A DNA stretch of 51,729 bases from Lindgomyces ingoldianus (lineage: Eukaryota > Ascomycota > Dothideomycetes > Pleosporales > Lindgomycetaceae), in NCBI RefSeq assembly GCF_010093535.1, contig NW_022985187.1, positions 177,277 to 229,005 of the forward strand, in the 5' to 3' direction. Below, in pieces: positions 31,733 through 42,895 of this stretch; position 1 is the first letter of the stretch; every line of letters begins with the position of its first letter. The notes below the pieces were generated by a model, which worked only from the letters and a program-made list of their open reading frames with translations, did not search any database and was not told the DNA's origin. Position numbers and translations under genes: made by a program.

Positions 31733-33822
31733 ATGGGGAGCCTTTCCAGTGAGAAGAAGGTTGACATCGCGCAGGAATCGGCCTCTGCGGCATCCAGCAT
31801 CCTGGAAACTGCCATTCTGGAGTATGGCTCCTACGAACTTCACGTTTCAGCAACCTTGTTAATGCACAGCACTGGCGGGAGGTCTACGACCTAGCTGGGT
31901 GTGAAGGCTGCCACCGCTTCGATCCTGATTACAAGTGGACAGCAGAGGAGGAAAAGAGGCTTGTTCGCAAGGTTAGTGCCGATGATGTAGATACTGCTTG
32001 TAAACAATGCTGATTTTTTCACAGCTAGACTGGCGGATTGCACTCTGAGCCTGAGTGATGTTCTGTGCGCTTGATCTGAATAGGAAGAACAGCAATCGTG
32101 CCATTTCAGACAATATGGTGAGAATACCCGATACGATTCCCTTCTATCACCGCTGTTCGCTAACCCCAATATCTCAGTTAAAGAACCTTAGTAAGCTATG
32201 AATGAGGGACTCTGATTCCAGAGACTGACGATGTCGTAAAGGAATGAACACCAATGATTTTAATTAAGGTCAAACGGTACGTTCTTATCTCGCACATCAC
32301 CTGCAATATTGAATCACTGCTCAGATCTTCCTAGCCTGCTTTTTAAGTGCTGAACTACCCAGCGGCCTTGTCAGCAAGAAAGTTGGTGCGTATCGGTGGG
32401 TGATGACTCTATAATTCGCCAAGACTCATTCTCCTTCTAACTTTCCTGGTGCACTGGTTGGGTTCCGTTCCTGATTGTCTGCTGATCTGTAGCCAGCGCA
32501 TCGCAGGCAGCGCTCAATACGAAAACGCAATATTACACCATCTGCGCCTTTCTCGGTCTCCTTATGGGAAGATTCATTCCGTACGCCCCCATTCAGCCAG
32601 AAAGTTTCGCAAGGCTAACGATCACCAGTGATATTGTTCTGTGGCTCACCTATTTATATGTGTGTATCTACATCATGAGCTCCTAGGAGATATATCGGCT
32701 AATGCACAACGCAGAAATCGAATGAGCTGCCAAATCGTTTGGCATGGTTCTGGACTGCTCTGAGGTAATTTGGTACCGTCACACTCCAAAACTATTCATA
32801 CTGACCTTGAAAGTACTTGCAATATCGTTGGATCACTGATTGCAGCTGGTGTCATTCGGATGCGCGGTCTTAATGGATAGGGTGGATGGCAATATCTGTA
32901 GGCGGCCCATACCCTTGCGAATTTCAGGAGGAGTTCCTGAGAGATAGAATACAGTTTCTTGATTGAGGGTCTTATTACTTCTGCCATCAGCGTTCTGTCC
33001 TGGGGTCTAATGCCTCCAAGCCCTTGCCAAACGAAGCACTGGTTCCGCGGCAAGAACGGTTAGATCACCGAGCACGAGGAAAAGATCATCGTCAACAGCG
33101 TACTTCGCGACGATCCTAGCAAAGGTGATATGAACAATCGCATTAGCGTAGGGCTCACGCTTCTTTAGAAAGCCATCAAAGATTGGGAATTATGGTCGTT
33201 GTACATCATCGGACTCCTAGCCTACATCCCACCAGCACCCCCAACGACCTACCTCTCTTACATTCTCCGCAAACTCGGCTTCTCTGTCTTCCAAGCCAAT
33301 CTCCTAGCCATCCCGTCGCAATTCCTCTTCACTATGCAGCTCCTCATACTGACATGGTTCTCCGAACGCTGGAAGGAACGCTCAATCCTCAGCAGTCTCA
33401 GCAATCTTTGGATCTGGCCATGGCTTCTCGCTCTTGCCTTACTCCTCGCTAAAGTGAACCCCTGGACTCGATACGTTCTGCTCACCGGCCTTCTCAGTTA
33501 TCCCTACTGCCGCGCCATCCTCGTGGGCTGGAACGCAAAGAATAGCAATACCATACGCACTAGGACCGTTTCCGCGGCGCTATACAACATTTTCGTGCAG
33601 TCTGGGAATATCATCGCGATGAATATTTACCAGGATAGCGATCAACCACTGTATCGTCGAGGGAACAAGATTTTACCCTGGATCTGCTCGTCAAATATCC
33701 TGTTGTTTTATCTTGTTAAGCTATTCTATATTTGGAGGAATAAAGCCAGGGAGAGGATGTGGAATGTATTGACTAGAGAACAGCAGGATGATTATTTGGC
33801 GAATACTAATGATGAGGGATGA
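31733..33822 (+). pseudogene. Allantoate permease (Dal5)-type MFS transporter, decayed
   Basis: The order of segments is that of the fungal anion:cation symporter (Dal5) family, but several frames and in-frame stops are needed. An ATG at 31733 opens MGSLSSEKKVDIAQ, and in another frame HRFDPDYKWTAEEEKRLVRK appears (31911-31970). After an intron-like gap comes DWRIAL (about 32029-32046), then LNRKNSNRAISDNM (32080-32118), QAALNTKTQYYTICAFLGLL (32507-32566), APIQPESFARLT and GSLIAAGVIRMRGLNG. From 33199 to 33822 the frame is intact for 207 residues with the last transmembrane helices (SLYIIGLLAYIPPAPPTTYL). Composition is normal, so decay came from small indels and point changes, not RIP. The 3' exon may still be transcribed. 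Confidence 0.85.
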
Positions 33823-34535
33823 AGCGTCTTGGCTTCCGGTTTGCGCATTAATAGAGACGGTGGGCTAGACGAAGGGATTGACAAATCATAGGGATGATGG
33901 TTTGAGCCTGTTGTGTGATTGATTTGAGAGTAACGTGTGTGAAGGACTGTCGAGGGGCGGAGGCTTCGTCTGCTGCTGATTCCTTCCACACTGGGTGATT
34001 AGACAGGGCCACTATTGAGGATTAAGAGATCCCTTAAGCTTACTATTGTAAACATTCATCTGGATGAGAAATTGTACATGTATGTTTTGTGTGTGACAGT
34101 GATCGACTAGGGTCGTTCGCCACTATGCATCCGTAAGGTTCACAGGCCTATTGCTTTCGAGTCCGCTAAGTTAGTGTTACATCCCTTCAATCTCTCTACC
34201 GTCTTAGTCACTTGATGCAAACCCAAAAAATAAAGAAATAGGGTATGTGAATGAGTTTATTTTAACAGCATTACTAGACTTCTGAAACATATCCACAAGG
34301 CATTCTCGCTGAGTTAGTGTTGAGTGTAGTTATTATAGATCTAATATGCTAAAATGTTTATCTCTCGGAACAGTCTTGAGTAGTTGCCGAAGATCTCCGA
34401 TCCATCACCGAACATCCAACTCCCAAACGCGGACGCGACTAGGAAACATCCACACTGAAACTTACTCAACTTCCACAGCCACCCCAACTTCCTAATTCCT
34501 CAGCCCTCTCATTTACTCTCCTAAAGCTCTCTACA
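33823..34535. other. Intergenic pseudogene-SDC1
   Basis: 713 bp with no gene-like frame. The last 100 bp before 34536 are pyrimidine-rich, as is common for fungal promoters and 5' UTRs. Confidence 0.6.
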
Positions 34536-35137
34536 ATGGCGGAACCGTCCCCAATCCAACCTCCACCCACCGAATCTTTCACCCCACCAGCACCAACTCA
34601 AAACGGTACAACCATAGACATCGAAATGAAGGATTCAACTGAAGCTACCACTATTGACGTACGTCTTCGCTCCCCTTTCTCCTTCCCCTATCCTCCCCTT
34701 CATTGTAATCTAACTAACACCCTCCCTAGCCCTCAGCCCTAACCCCACAACCCCTTCCACCCACAATCTCCACCCCAACCCATCAACAAACCTCATACAC
34801 CTCCGCACCGACCGCTGCCGTAACCCCAACGCATACCTCGACGCCCACGCGCAATTCTCCGCACCCCAGTGCGCCACAGCCCTCTGCGCCGACGCAACCG
34901 AATCCACACGGTAGTCCGACCAGGGTGTATTTGAATCAGAATGTCACGCCGCATTTGTTGGAGGCGATGAAGCATTTGGTTACTGTAGAGTGAGTATAAC
35001 CCATGGTTTTTGCTTTGATGGGACGGGAGTTGAGCGGCGGTGTGGAAAGATGCTAATTGAATTGTAGGCCAGACAAACCGCTGAAGTGGCTCAGTGAGTT
35101 TTTGGCGCAGAAAAGTGCGGAGATTGAAGGGCCTTGA
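34536..35137 (+). CDS. SDC1: Sdc1, DPY-30 subunit of Set1C/COMPASS (150 aa)
   Basis: Subunit of the histone H3-K4 methyltransferase complex. Exons 34536-34658, 34730-34989 and 35068-35137 sum to 151 codons. The first ~100 residues are Pro/Thr/Ser-rich and disordered. The C-terminal ~45 residues are the DPY-30 dimerisation motif: RVYLNQNVTPHLLEAMKHLV, then after the last intron EPDKPLKWLSEFLAQKS. In yeast this helical hairpin dimerises and binds Bre2. Size and layout are normal for fungal Sdc1. The gene is convergent with RPS13. Confidence 0.92.
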
Positions 35138-35563
35138 GGGCGGATGGTATGTTGGCTGCCAAGGTGGTAGTCCTTTGAGCAGAAATGTCTGAGATTTGGA
35201 AATTACGAAGAAGAGATGGGAGTGTGGAGTAGGTCGATATTGTACGATCAAGAAAGCATGGGCTGGCGTTCAAAGTGTCATGCAGAATTATTTGGGGCGT
35301 CATGGCGTAGGAAAATACCCATGATTTAGAGAAAACAAAAAAGTAATCACGTTTATATGGGAATGAGCTAGTTCTTCAATATTCACAGCATGCCGCAAAA
35401 CGTCGCATGGGGATGGTTTTCAGATGTGATGCCTTTGATTCCTTTTAGTCTGCATAGCCATCCATGAACTGGTGATTGAAGCCAGATAGGCATCCCTCCA
35501 TCCATGAAACTCCGACCAGGTGCTTGCCTTCATTAAACCATCGCCATTCCAACCCACGTGCCT
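35138..35563. other. Convergent 3' region SDC1 / RPS13
   Basis: 426 bp between two converging stop codons, with no gene; it must hold both 3' UTRs and terminators. Confidence 0.6.
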
Positions 35564-36302
35564 TTATGCGACCAAGGTGGAAGCGGTGGCGCTCTCGTAC
35601 CTCCAGGTCGGGGGCAGGGCACCGACAGTCTTGTAGTAGCGGGAGAGACGGTGGATACGGGATTCGATGAGAATGAGACGGCTGCACAATATTAGCCCAA
35701 GGTCTGCGTGACGGGAGGTAGAAGTGGAGGAGCGTACAACTTGGAGTCCTTGTCCTTACGGTTGCTCGACAAGTGCTTGCGGACAGCAACAGCCTTCTTG
35801 ATCAACATGTAGAGATCCTCGGGGATCTCAGGTGCAAGGCCTGTGAATGGCGCTCTGTCAGCGATTGAACCAACAGAGGCAAATTTGTATAGCGCGACAG
35901 ATGCCGTGGGTTGCCATGGCAGAACTGTGGTCGACTTGCGCTTTTCAGCTAGGGCAGGGGACTGTACCGCTTCCCTTCAAGATTCGGAGTATCTTGTTAC
36001 CAGTGACAACTGCGATACTGTCAGTGCATGCTATGCGGTAGATTGTAGAGGAAATACCCTTCACTTGAGCGACGCCATGGGAGTCACGGAGAACGACACC
36101 AATCCTGCGTGCATATCAGCATACTGTTGCATTCCTTATTTGAGCAATGCACTGACTGAGAAGGAGTAGCACCCTTCTTCGCGAGCTTGCAGATCTGGTC
36201 GACAACCTGGTCGGGCGTGGTCTTGAGCCATGGCGGAGGAGTGCGAGAGTATGGGATGGCCGAAGCCGATATACCCTTTCCATTGCTGTGAAGTCTTCCC
36301 AT
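35564..36302 (-). CDS. RPS13: 40S ribosomal protein S13 / uS15 (151 aa, 5 exons)
   Basis: Small-subunit ribosomal protein. Exons 36302-36157, 36104-36058, 36009-35968, 35840-35738 and 35681-35564 give exactly 151 codons, the conserved length of eukaryotic S13. The reading is [20 protein letters not shown], then [55 protein letters not shown], ending ATASTLVA. Introns are 52, 48, 127 and 56 bp. I looked in the 127-bp intron for a box C/D snoRNA, because vertebrate RPS13 introns carry one, but found no convincing C box. It is divergent from the TOS1-like gene. Confidence 0.97.
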
Positions 36303-37120
36303 AGTGGATCGAGTGTGATGGGGAGAGAGAGTAGGGGCTGTGGGCTGTGGGCTGTGGGCTAGTACTTGGAGAAGCCGTGGATGTTCGTGAGTCTTTTGCG
36401 TGGGCGAAAACTCGCTTATGAGTGCACGGACCACTCGTCTCGGCAGGCTTAAATTTTCGGTGATCCAGGAACCTCCTCATCCCTTCCACTCCAACATTGA
36501 TCTTTAGTGCTTCATATTGACCGGATGCAATAGTCACAGCACTAATCTCGCCTCAATGCTCTTGTAATGCCAAATCGGTGAGCGGCAACTTACTCTCCAC
36601 GTGCGTTTTCCCCTTCCCTTACTGTCCTCTCTTCACTTTCGCCTATGATGAAATAATCCAAACTACAATTTTCTGGTACCTCTTATGTCAGTCTCTGCTT
36701 GCAGGGACGATGATCTAAATGGACTTCTGATATCATTCCTCTCAAAGTCATGCTGTCATCAACCTCTCCGGTGTTCTGTCGCTGACTTTGAATAGCATTT
36801 AAGAACCATCATAGGCAGGCTTTTCGATGCCAACTATTTCCTTAGTAGACCTTGTTCACACTGGTTGATGGCGCTCTTTCCTATTCCTAGAATTGGGCAG
36901 AGTCCTTCCTGCCTTGGCTTTCATTTAGAAACCCTCTGGGACAGAGCAACTCAGGTGCTATCGCACCTGCCCTGTGTTCCTGCTACCTCGCTGTTTTGCA
37001 TGTTCATCTCACAAGATCTAAGCTAAATTCCAATACGCTGTTATCCAACACAATACACAATACTACCATCTTACTTGCTTCTTCCTCAACATATCTTAAG
37101 TGCCTTCAGCTCGTCTAACT
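36303..37120. promoter_or_regulatory. Divergent promoter region RPS13 / TOS1-like
   Basis: 818 bp between two divergent start codons. It contains the 7-bp repeat near RPS13 and T/C-rich stretches around 36600-36660 and 37070-37090. No gene is seen; a 133-codon minus frame across part of it overlaps RPS13 exon 1 in another frame and is a shadow. Confidence 0.55.
36334..36360. repeat. 7-bp tandem repeat upstream of RPS13
   Basis: The unit GGGCTGT is repeated nearly four times about 32 bp upstream of the RPS13 ATG, in the expected 5' UTR or core promoter. Confidence 0.9.
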
Positions 37121-38919
37121 ATGCACGTTCTCGCTCCCCTCGCCTTCTTTATCTTCGTACCACAGACAATGGGCAAGACATCTGGACAACTTTGCCAGGG
37201 TACTGCTGAAGAAGCAGAAGACGGGAATTGGTACTGCTCAGAGGTCCGCGGCATCACGTACCATAATATCAGTCAGCCCGGGAGGTATAATCGGACCACC
37301 AGCATTGATCCACGAAGCGGCCTCTGTGCCCACGAAACAATCTCGTACTCTGGCACCGGTTCTCTCACCCCGCTGATTGGTGAAGTAGCTAATACCCGTT
37401 CATCTTTCTGAGTCACTGAATGCTAACAAGACACCCCGGATAGTTATCAATGCACCTGCGCGGACCCATGAACGTTTCCCAGCTTGCTGTATACACACTA
37501 CATAGCTCTACTTCTACCAACCGCAAACGTTCTCCTGCCCTCGTCAATGCCGCGCACGACGACTCGCTCGGACTCTTCGAGGATAAATCTAATATGGTTC
37601 GGTATCGTGCTGACAATGGCTACAAAGATGATTCGGCTGTGAAGCGCTCTTACGAAAGCTATTCAAGCCTGGAGAACACCAAGAGTCCAAATGCTGCTTT
37701 AAGTTTGGCCAACTGCAGCTCCACTGCGAACCTCTCAACGGTCACGAAGACTCTCTTTGTCACGGCTACCGCATGCAGTGGTGAACAGAACTCCAGTATA
37801 ACTCCGTCCACAACTGAGGAAATGATAGCAGTACCCCCGCCCTCCAATACGTTTCCGTTCCCTCCAACATCAGAGTCATCCATTTCGGGGAACTGCAGTT
37901 ACTTAGCGCTATTGTCGAAATATACCCAGCTCAGCGTACACACCCCACATAGCAGTTCATCGACCGAGAGTGACAGTCCCCCTCAGCCTTACATCACAAC
38001 ATCGATTATGTCGACAACCACTAAGCCGACGCTGAGCCTAAGGCAGAGCCCAGATGTGTCAGAAGCCGCCGCTGGTTGGAACCGGATTGCGTATTACACT
38101 TCGTCTTCTCCAGCTGAAGCTACAGGTTTAGCATTTCTTGCTAATCTGGGTGACCCCCAGCTCTCCGGTACTTTCGACCAGTACGGTGAACTACGCGAAT
38201 GTATCAACTGGCATGTTAACACGATCATAGCTCTTTTGGCAACTCTTTATCGTATGTTTCTAGCAGAGGCAATGAATGCGTAGCCGATAGCACTCCTTTC
38301 GATGGAACACTAGAAACATCGGAGGTTGAGATCACTGTCCTCACGGACGAGGTGTGTACCGGAGCTTGCGAGTATTATAGACCTAAATCTACAGCTCATC
38401 GTAAGACACCTCACTATGGTACATCCGCGTTGTTGACGCTATACAGACGGTTGGGATGGAGAGGACAAGGCTTTCTTCATTGAATTCCAGATGGATCATT
38501 ACGACAACATCGGCCAGGACCAAGGCATGCTCTCTGATGCACCAGCTTGGTGGTTCCTAAATGCGGAGATCCCCCGGACCCTCCAATATGGAAACGACCG
38601 AAACAACATCCCGTGTTCATGTTGGTCAACCGGCTGTGGTGAGTTCGACGCCTTCGAAGTTCTGGGTAGAGGAGAAGAGCGGGCGAAGTCGACCATTCAT
38701 CGACAGGGGAATCTCGAAGGCGGAGACTCTAACTACTTCAAGCGGCCTGTTGGCAGGATGCTCAAGTTCTCGGTCATCTTCCACGAATACAATATCACGG
38801 CTACTGTCCTGGACGACGATTTCGACTTTGGCAGTTCCTTGAGCGACGCGCAAATTGCTGATATCGTGGCGTATGATTCTAACAGTAATACGCACTCTCT
38901 ATTCGCGATTGGAACTTGA
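37121..38919 (+). CDS. TOS1-like cell-wall protein, GH16-like motif (547 aa)
   Basis: Secreted protein of the TOS1/YJL171C family (DUF2403 plus DUF2401). Exons 37121-37384, 37444-38180, 38231-38400 and 38447-38919 sum to 548 codons. The signal peptide is MHVLAPLAFFIFVPQTMG. The N-terminal module contains GTAEEAEDGNWYCSEVRGIT and HLRGPMNVSQLAVY; a Ser/Thr-rich linker follows. The C-terminal module begins GWNRIAYYTSSS and contains FLANLGDPQLSGTFD joined to HSFGNSLSYVS, then WWFLNAEIPRTLQYGND and CSCWSTGCGEFDAFEVLG. Glu456, Asp458 and Glu461 form ExDxxE, like the catalytic motif of GH16 beta-glucanases and transglycosylases. No C-terminal hydrophobic GPI signal is seen. The first intron has a weak GTAGCT donor, but its product is well conserved. 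Confidence 0.9.
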
Positions 38920-39564
38920 ATGACTACCCGCTTCGTCTACCTGGCTCTTCAGATGCTCGTGGGTTGTTATAGATGAGGACAGCTACCACATTCTATTTAT
39001 TCGCTGCAAAACGGCACGAATTAGACGGAACGACTGCGGTTGGATTTATACGTAGAAAGCATAATAATTAAGTAATGTATCATAACGCGTCAGCTTCGCG
39101 GTGGCAACATCAAGCATGAAGCAAGTATTGAAGTGCATGACCTGGCTCGTGAAAGAGTGTGTCCTGTGACGGCTCCCATAGACTGGGCCAGGCTCGTGAA
39201 AGATGGCCCGAGAGGAAGGGTGGAAAACCGAGGTTCAATCCGCCCATGAGAGGCTCATCAGTTCCGAGCGATGGCGAAGAATCAGCGCATCGCCTCTCTC
39301 CTTGATCAACCCCACAACTTTTCCTCACACACACTCTCTAGATATCCTTCACTTCCTTTGCGCACTTTTAAATTGGTATTGTCAGTTGTTTGAGTCGGTT
39401 CTTCGGCGCAGCTTTGTTTACAAATCCGGCGAACCCCGCAAACTCGCTTCGCCGATCTTCAGCCTCTTTTCGACGGGGGCGCCGACCCAGTTCTAAATTC
39501 CTGCCCATCTCCGCGTAGAGGACACTCCCTGATGACGGCACGGTGAGGCGCGAAAACCGGAGAG
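38920..39564. other. Intergenic TOS1-like - PEX13
   Basis: 645 bp without a gene. A 13-bp direct repeat (GGCTCGTGAAAGA) occurs at 39144-39156 and 39191-39203. T/C-rich sequence precedes the PEX13 start. Confidence 0.55.
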
Positions 39565-41005
39565 ATGGCTTCACCATCACCACCAAAGCCATGGGAGCGC
39601 GGTGGAGGCCAGACCAGTGCCTCGGTTGGTCAGTATTCCCCTGCCGACCCTTTCGACGTCAGCAACGGTGAAGACTGACCCTCACATACAGGACTCACTG
39701 GATCCTCGAGTGCAGCGACAGCAACTGCCCCAACGACATCAAACTCGTTAAATCCGCCTCCGCTACCTGAACTCCCCAATGCGCTGAGCTCGGTAGCCAA
39801 CCGCAACGCCTCTAACTACTCGACAATGAACGCGAACCGATACTCATCCCCCTACAGCACTTACGGCAGCGGGGGTTATAGCGCATATTCATCCCCTTAC
39901 TCGCGCATGGGAGGCGGCTATGGATCCATGTACGGTGGTGGCATGTATGGAGGCATGGGCATGGGAGGCATGGGAATGGGAGGTATGGGTATGGGAGGCA
40001 TGTATGGGGGAATGGGAATGCCCGGCGACCCGAACAATCCACAAAGCCTCACGCAGTCGTTCAGTCAGAGCACGCAGACGACATTTCAATTGATCGAGAG
40101 CATCGTCGGCGCATTTGGTGGGTTTGCGCAGATGCTCGAGAGCACATACATGGCAACGCATTCCTCATTCTTTGGTAAGACGATATACCTTCCTGAACGC
40201 ATGTGCGGCACTGACTTTCAAAATAGCCATGGTATCTGTGGCAGAGCAGTTTGGCAACCTCCGGCAAACGCTGGGCTCTGTCCTCGGCATCTTTACATTA
40301 ATGCGCTGGATACGAACCGCCATCGCGAAACTCACAGGGCGACCTCCACCCGCATCATCAAAGGAGTTGACTCCGGCGAGCTTCGCTGCATTCACAGGAC
40401 GCCATCCCGATGGCTCTCCTGCCGCCGCTAAGCCCTCGAAGAAACCCTTCATCATGTTCATGGTGGCCGTTTTCGGTCTGCCATATCTCATGGGCAAACT
40501 CATCAAAGCCCTCGCACGATCACAAGAGGAAGAAGAAAGACGGAGAATGGAGGCCAACCCACAAGCATATGGCGCCGAACCCCTAGATCCCAACAAACTC
40601 GAGTTCTACCGATTACTCTACGACTTTACCCCAGACACGAACATGAACTCCGTCCAAGGAGTCGACTTGGCCGTGAAGAAAGGTGACATGGTTGCAGTTC
40701 TGAGCAAAACCGACCCTCTTGGAAACCCATCGGAATGGTGGCGATGCCGGGCGCGAGACGGGAGGATGGGCTATCTCCCAAGCCCATACCTAGAATTAAT
40801 CCAGCGAAGACAGCAAGCTCAAATTACAAGCGGAAGCCAGGCAGGTAGCGCAGCCGGAAGCAGGACCCAGACGATGACCAGCGCGTCCGGGAGCAGAACC
40901 GCAACTCTGACTGATGCCCACGTGCCGGAGAAAGCGCCTAAGATCGAAGGCAAAGCTGGGGATATAGGTGTTGAGAGCTTCCAAAAGGGTCAATTCTATT
41001 CATAA
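39565..41005 (+). CDS. PEX13: Pex13, peroxisomal docking-complex peroxin (441 aa)
   Basis: Membrane peroxin of the matrix-protein import pore; it binds Pex14 and the receptor Pex5. Exons 39565-39628, 39692-40174 and 40227-41005 give 442 codons. The start MASPSPPKPWERGG is typical of Pex13. Residues ~85-150 are rich in Tyr, Gly and Met (SSPYSTYGSGGYSAYSSPYS, then repeated GMGMGG), the YG region. Helices follow (FQLIESIVGAFGGFAQMLES) and a hydrophobic segment FIMFMVAVFGLPYLMGKLI (about 257-276). The SH3 domain lies at ~307-374 (ALYDF-like LLYDFTPD, then EWWRCRARDGRMGYLPSPYL). The tail after it is Ser/Thr-rich. Confidence 0.95.
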
Positions 41006-41649
41006 GCGACTTTAAGTAATGGGTACTGATGCGGTTTCATTGGCGAGCTTTTCCTTTTGTTCAATAGCTTCTGGGTTCTTGTGTTTTAATTTTGTTCCTC
41101 ACGGATCGATTTCTTTTGGGCTGGACTTAGGGACGGGAACTATGCAGCTTCCCATACGTTCGTGTACATCAATGGGCGTTGGTTTGGGAAAAGCTATCGG
41201 TTCTGGAGCCGAGTTGGAGCAGTAGTTTATTAGGCAGCTTACTGCACCGATGACTAGAGAAATGTTCTTAAGATAAGCATTTGTGTCTGCCAGTTGACGT
41301 AGTTGTCTTGTTTTGCAATAGGCATCCTTAGGCAGACGCTTCCTTCTTCCGGGCGAGGAGGGTGAGCTATCACGTGCGAGAGTGGATTTCGAGAACGCTG
41401 GACTGGTTTCACAAGGAAACAACGGCCCGTTTACACAAACAGCCCCAGGTGTGGCAGAGCTCCAACTTACAAACGCGGCCTCTGCCAACGTAATTATTTT
41501 TTTCAGAAAACCCACCGACCTCCACCTCGAACCGTGACAGTCCTTCTGTCAGCCGTGAGCATTCTTTTGCCCCGCCACCACACTCCACTCAACACCCAGC
41601 ACTTGTCACAACTTTAACTCAAGAGCGCTACGAAAAATTAGGGTGCAAT
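41006..41649. other. Intergenic PEX13 - UBE2W-like
   Basis: 644 bp. A 138-codon frame on the minus strand (41099-41515) starts with an ATG, but has no domain or close likeness to anything I know; it overlaps the PEX13 3' flank and is left as doubtful. Confidence 0.5.
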
Positions 41650-42379
41650 ATGTTCGCCTCCAAGAGACTGTCTAAGGTATAGTTTTTCCAGCCCTTATAG
41701 AGAAGATGTCCTAATTCCGGGTAGGAGCTTACCAAGGTATACCAGCCCTCCGCCCAACTCGTAGTCCTCCTGCGCTCCCTTCGTACTTTCACCCGTCTTC
41801 GCTCCGCTCTGCTCTCGAACCGACATCCTTTTTAGACTGAAGCTTACTTTTCGTAGCTGCACGACCACCTTCCACCCGGTGTCGAACTCGTCAAGGCAGA
41901 CGACTTCACGGAATGGCTCATGGACATCCGCGTCATCGACACAAATCCACTATACCAAGGCGAGGTGTATCGGCTCAAGTTTAGCTTTAGTCCGAGTTAT
42001 CCTATCGAGGTACTGCCGCCCTGGTCCCCGAATTCCCCATTCCAATTATATCACTCGCACTTGCCCCGCACCTCGGCCAAGTTCTCGCTGACTTGTTTTG
42101 CTTGTTACTCAGGCCCCAGAAGTCGTTTTCGTCAAAGACACCACGCACCCGATCCCATGGCACCCACACATCTACTCCAATGGCATCATCTGCCTCGACC
42201 TCCTTGATACTTCAGGATGGAGTCCAGTCCACAACGTCGAGAGCGTATGCGTTAGCCTGCAGAGCATGCTCACGAGCAACACAAAGAAGGAGCGGCCACC
42301 GGGCGACGAGGATTTCGTTAGGTATAACACACAAAGGCCAAGGGACATCAACTTCGTATTCCATGACAACCAAGTATGA
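41650..42379 (+). CDS. UBE2W-like ubiquitin-conjugating enzyme (152 aa)
   Basis: E2 enzyme. Exons 41650-41676, 41725-41736 (12 nt), 41857-42009 and 42113-42379 give 153 codons. The protein begins MFASKRLSKELTKLHDHLPP; the E2 core shows LKFSFSPSYPIEAPEVVF and HPHIYSNGIICLDLL with the active-site Cys91, then WSPVHNVESVCVSLQSML. The usual HPN triad of E2s is HPH here, and the C-terminus is short with KKERPPGDEDFVRY. Both traits match human UBE2W, which monoubiquitinates the N-terminal amino group of proteins. The 12-nt exon codes ELTK. Confidence 0.92.
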
Positions 42380-42895
42380 GAAGGCGACGCGTGGTTTCGG
42401 CGAGGCAAGCTCTCGTCAAGTTTATGGAGGTGGCGTTCTCTGGAAATGCATGGATGGCTATGGCGTTTGACTTACGACTTTGAAGATAGGGTGATATTGG
42501 CGTCTTGGTGTTGGAATCTTCTTTCTGTCCCGTAGCACGGCGTGGTTGGCTTTGTGGGTGGTATTGGTGTTTCTGTAGCCTCCATATTGATGAATGTGAC
42601 CGACACCCGTCGAATACGAAACCTAGGCTCGATATATTTCCACATTGGGGGATCTGGTTCGAAATACAGTTCCTTGTGTGTGATCATGTGAATCCAAGTC
42701 AAGGGCGGCTCATCCATGAATCGGTCCAAGGAAAATGCCAAGGAGCAGGAAGAAGTATTTCTCCGACTGTGAGAAATCTTGGCACTGGCAATTTTCTTAG
42801 TGCTGCCCGGTCGAAGCGCAAAATGTTCGTCCACAGCCTTCACTCCATCCCCACTACACCTTCCTTCCTCCCACCTCCTACACACACATCTCAAC
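42380..42895. other. Intergenic UBE2W-like - SSB
   Basis: 516 bp, promoter of the Hsp70 gene. Overlapping open frames on both strands (132 and 141 codons) have no recognisable content. The last 60 bp before the ATG are C/T-rich. I did not find a clear heat-shock element. Confidence 0.55.

Noticed and set aside
35841..35967. Box C/D snoRNA in the third RPS13 intron
   Set aside because: No RTGATGA-type C box is present; the only D-box-like CTGA is the probable branch site.
39225..39262. tRNA-like B box (GGTTCAATCC)
   Set aside because: The flanking bases do not form a T-stem, and no A box or acceptor stem is found.
41099..41515. 138-codon minus-strand frame after PEX13
   Set aside because: It starts with ATG but shows no domain, and there is no support apart from length.
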